DNA of 64,000 nt from Bryopsis sp. KO-2023 (taxonomy: Eukaryota; Chlorophyta; Ulvophyceae; Bryopsidales; Bryopsidaceae), in NCBI GenBank assembly GCA_030272585.1, contig BSYQ01000003.1:1984001-2048000 (forward strand), written 5' to 3'. The position numbers were made by a program, and so were the translations under genes. The notes beneath the pieces are model-generated. The model made no database searches. It was not told the DNA's origin and saw nothing but the letters and a program-made list of their open reading frames with translations. This document shows positions 63,412 through 64,000 of the stretch, piece after piece. Position 1 is the stretch's first letter; each line of letters begins with the position of its first letter.

Positions 63412-64000
63412 AGTGATATCAGGGGAGGGAATGCTGCTTGAGGCAGTCCCAGACGGATTACGTAGGGCTAGCAGTCACCCCGGGACAGTTCTGCCATAGC
63501 AGTTCCGCCATAGTTTAGAAGTAGCAGTTCAGCTACAGAAATGCCTAGGTTGGACGTTCCTAGGGGTTGGTGCTGAGGGAAGGGATTGAGAGTGGTTAGG
63601 AAGATCAACTAGGCTTGATGGGTTAGGAAGTCTCCATCAGTAGGTGGGATCCTAGGTGATCAGTGGGACCAAGGTGAGTCAGGCTGCAGCCTATTTAAAC
63701 GGCTGATCTTAGGGTATTGTACTTCTTCTTGGTGTGGATCTTCTTGTGTTTTGTTCGAGTTTGGACCTTTGGACTGTTGTAAGAACGCTTTTGAGAAGAG
63801 ACCTGAGTGAAAAGTGCCTTGCAAGGCCGTGTGATCAAGTTAAAGAGGGGCTGTCCCCACTTCTGCCGTTCCAGTTCTGCAAAAACGCCTCCACAACCGT
63901 TAAGTCCAGCTGCAGGGGTGACCCCAGCGGTCAAGGCGACGCCATTTGTTGGTTTCGGAGCCCAGGCGCGCACACTTTTTAGCTGTGCTGCAGCAGACGT
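63412..64000. other. Right flank with second TATA-like promoter
   Basis: Purine-rich sequence, then TATTTAAA at 63692-63699 in a setting that looks like a promoter or LTR, with CpG-rich sequence to the window end. It does not match the 53605 region, so it is not a copy of that putative LTR within what is visible. Confidence 0.35.

Noticed and set aside
53150-64000. Pair of LTRs bounding the retroelement
   Set aside because: The two TATA regions and flanks do not match each other by eye, and no TG...CA ends or target duplication could be shown; the right LTR may lie beyond the window.

Overview
This is eukaryotic nuclear DNA with spliced genes, GT-AG introns and long low-complexity intergenic stretches. 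The gene set points to the green lineage. It holds a carbamoyl-phosphate synthase small subunit with a plastid-type N-terminal extension, a HOS1/ELYS-like protein, a plant-type trehalose-6-phosphate phosphatase, and two SPX-MFS (PHT5/VPT-type) phosphate transporters. A streptophyte alga or early-diverging plant fits best, but I cannot name the organism.

Layout. 1-8.5 kb is gene-poor. It holds a retroelement-endonuclease relic, an ankyrin-repeat gene (minus strand), a truncated inverted copy of a gene found at 52 kb, a pair of matching kink-turn-like hairpins, and a ubiquitin relic. 8.5-21.2 kb is a compact plus-strand cluster: HOS1-like, CarA, SART1 (tri-snRNP splicing factor), and trehalose-phosphatase. 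21.2-24.9 kb is C-poor, homopolymer-rich DNA without genes. 24.9-28.8 kb holds a small membrane protein (minus) and a five-exon dienelactone hydrolase (plus). 30.4-33.9 kb is one long exon coding a protein with three tandem R3H-like modules and a DEDDy 3'-5' exonuclease. 35.2-45.7 kb is a tandem pair of SPX-MFS genes. 48-53 kb holds two small minus-strand genes: a two-helix membrane protein and a secreted, very cysteine-rich protein.

From about 53.6 kb to beyond 63.4 kb lies a Ty3/gypsy-like retroelement with intact gag-protease, reverse transcriptase-RNase H and integrase. It is unusual. Integrase is split from RT by about 1.6 kb, and at least four extra open frames (X, Y, Z, W) of unknown function lie inside and after pol. 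CpG content alternates sharply: the leader/gag start and the extra frames are CpG-rich, while protease-RT and integrase are nearly CpG-free. I could not define its LTRs.

Functionally the host genes are ordinary metabolism (pyrimidine/arginine precursor, trehalose, phosphate storage) and RNA processing. They do not form one pathway. The strongest candidates for something undescribed are the multi-ORF retroelement and the twin kink-turn hairpins at 7.24-7.37 kb. All exon models were built by eye from splice signals, frame continuity and family resemblance; none is backed by transcript data.
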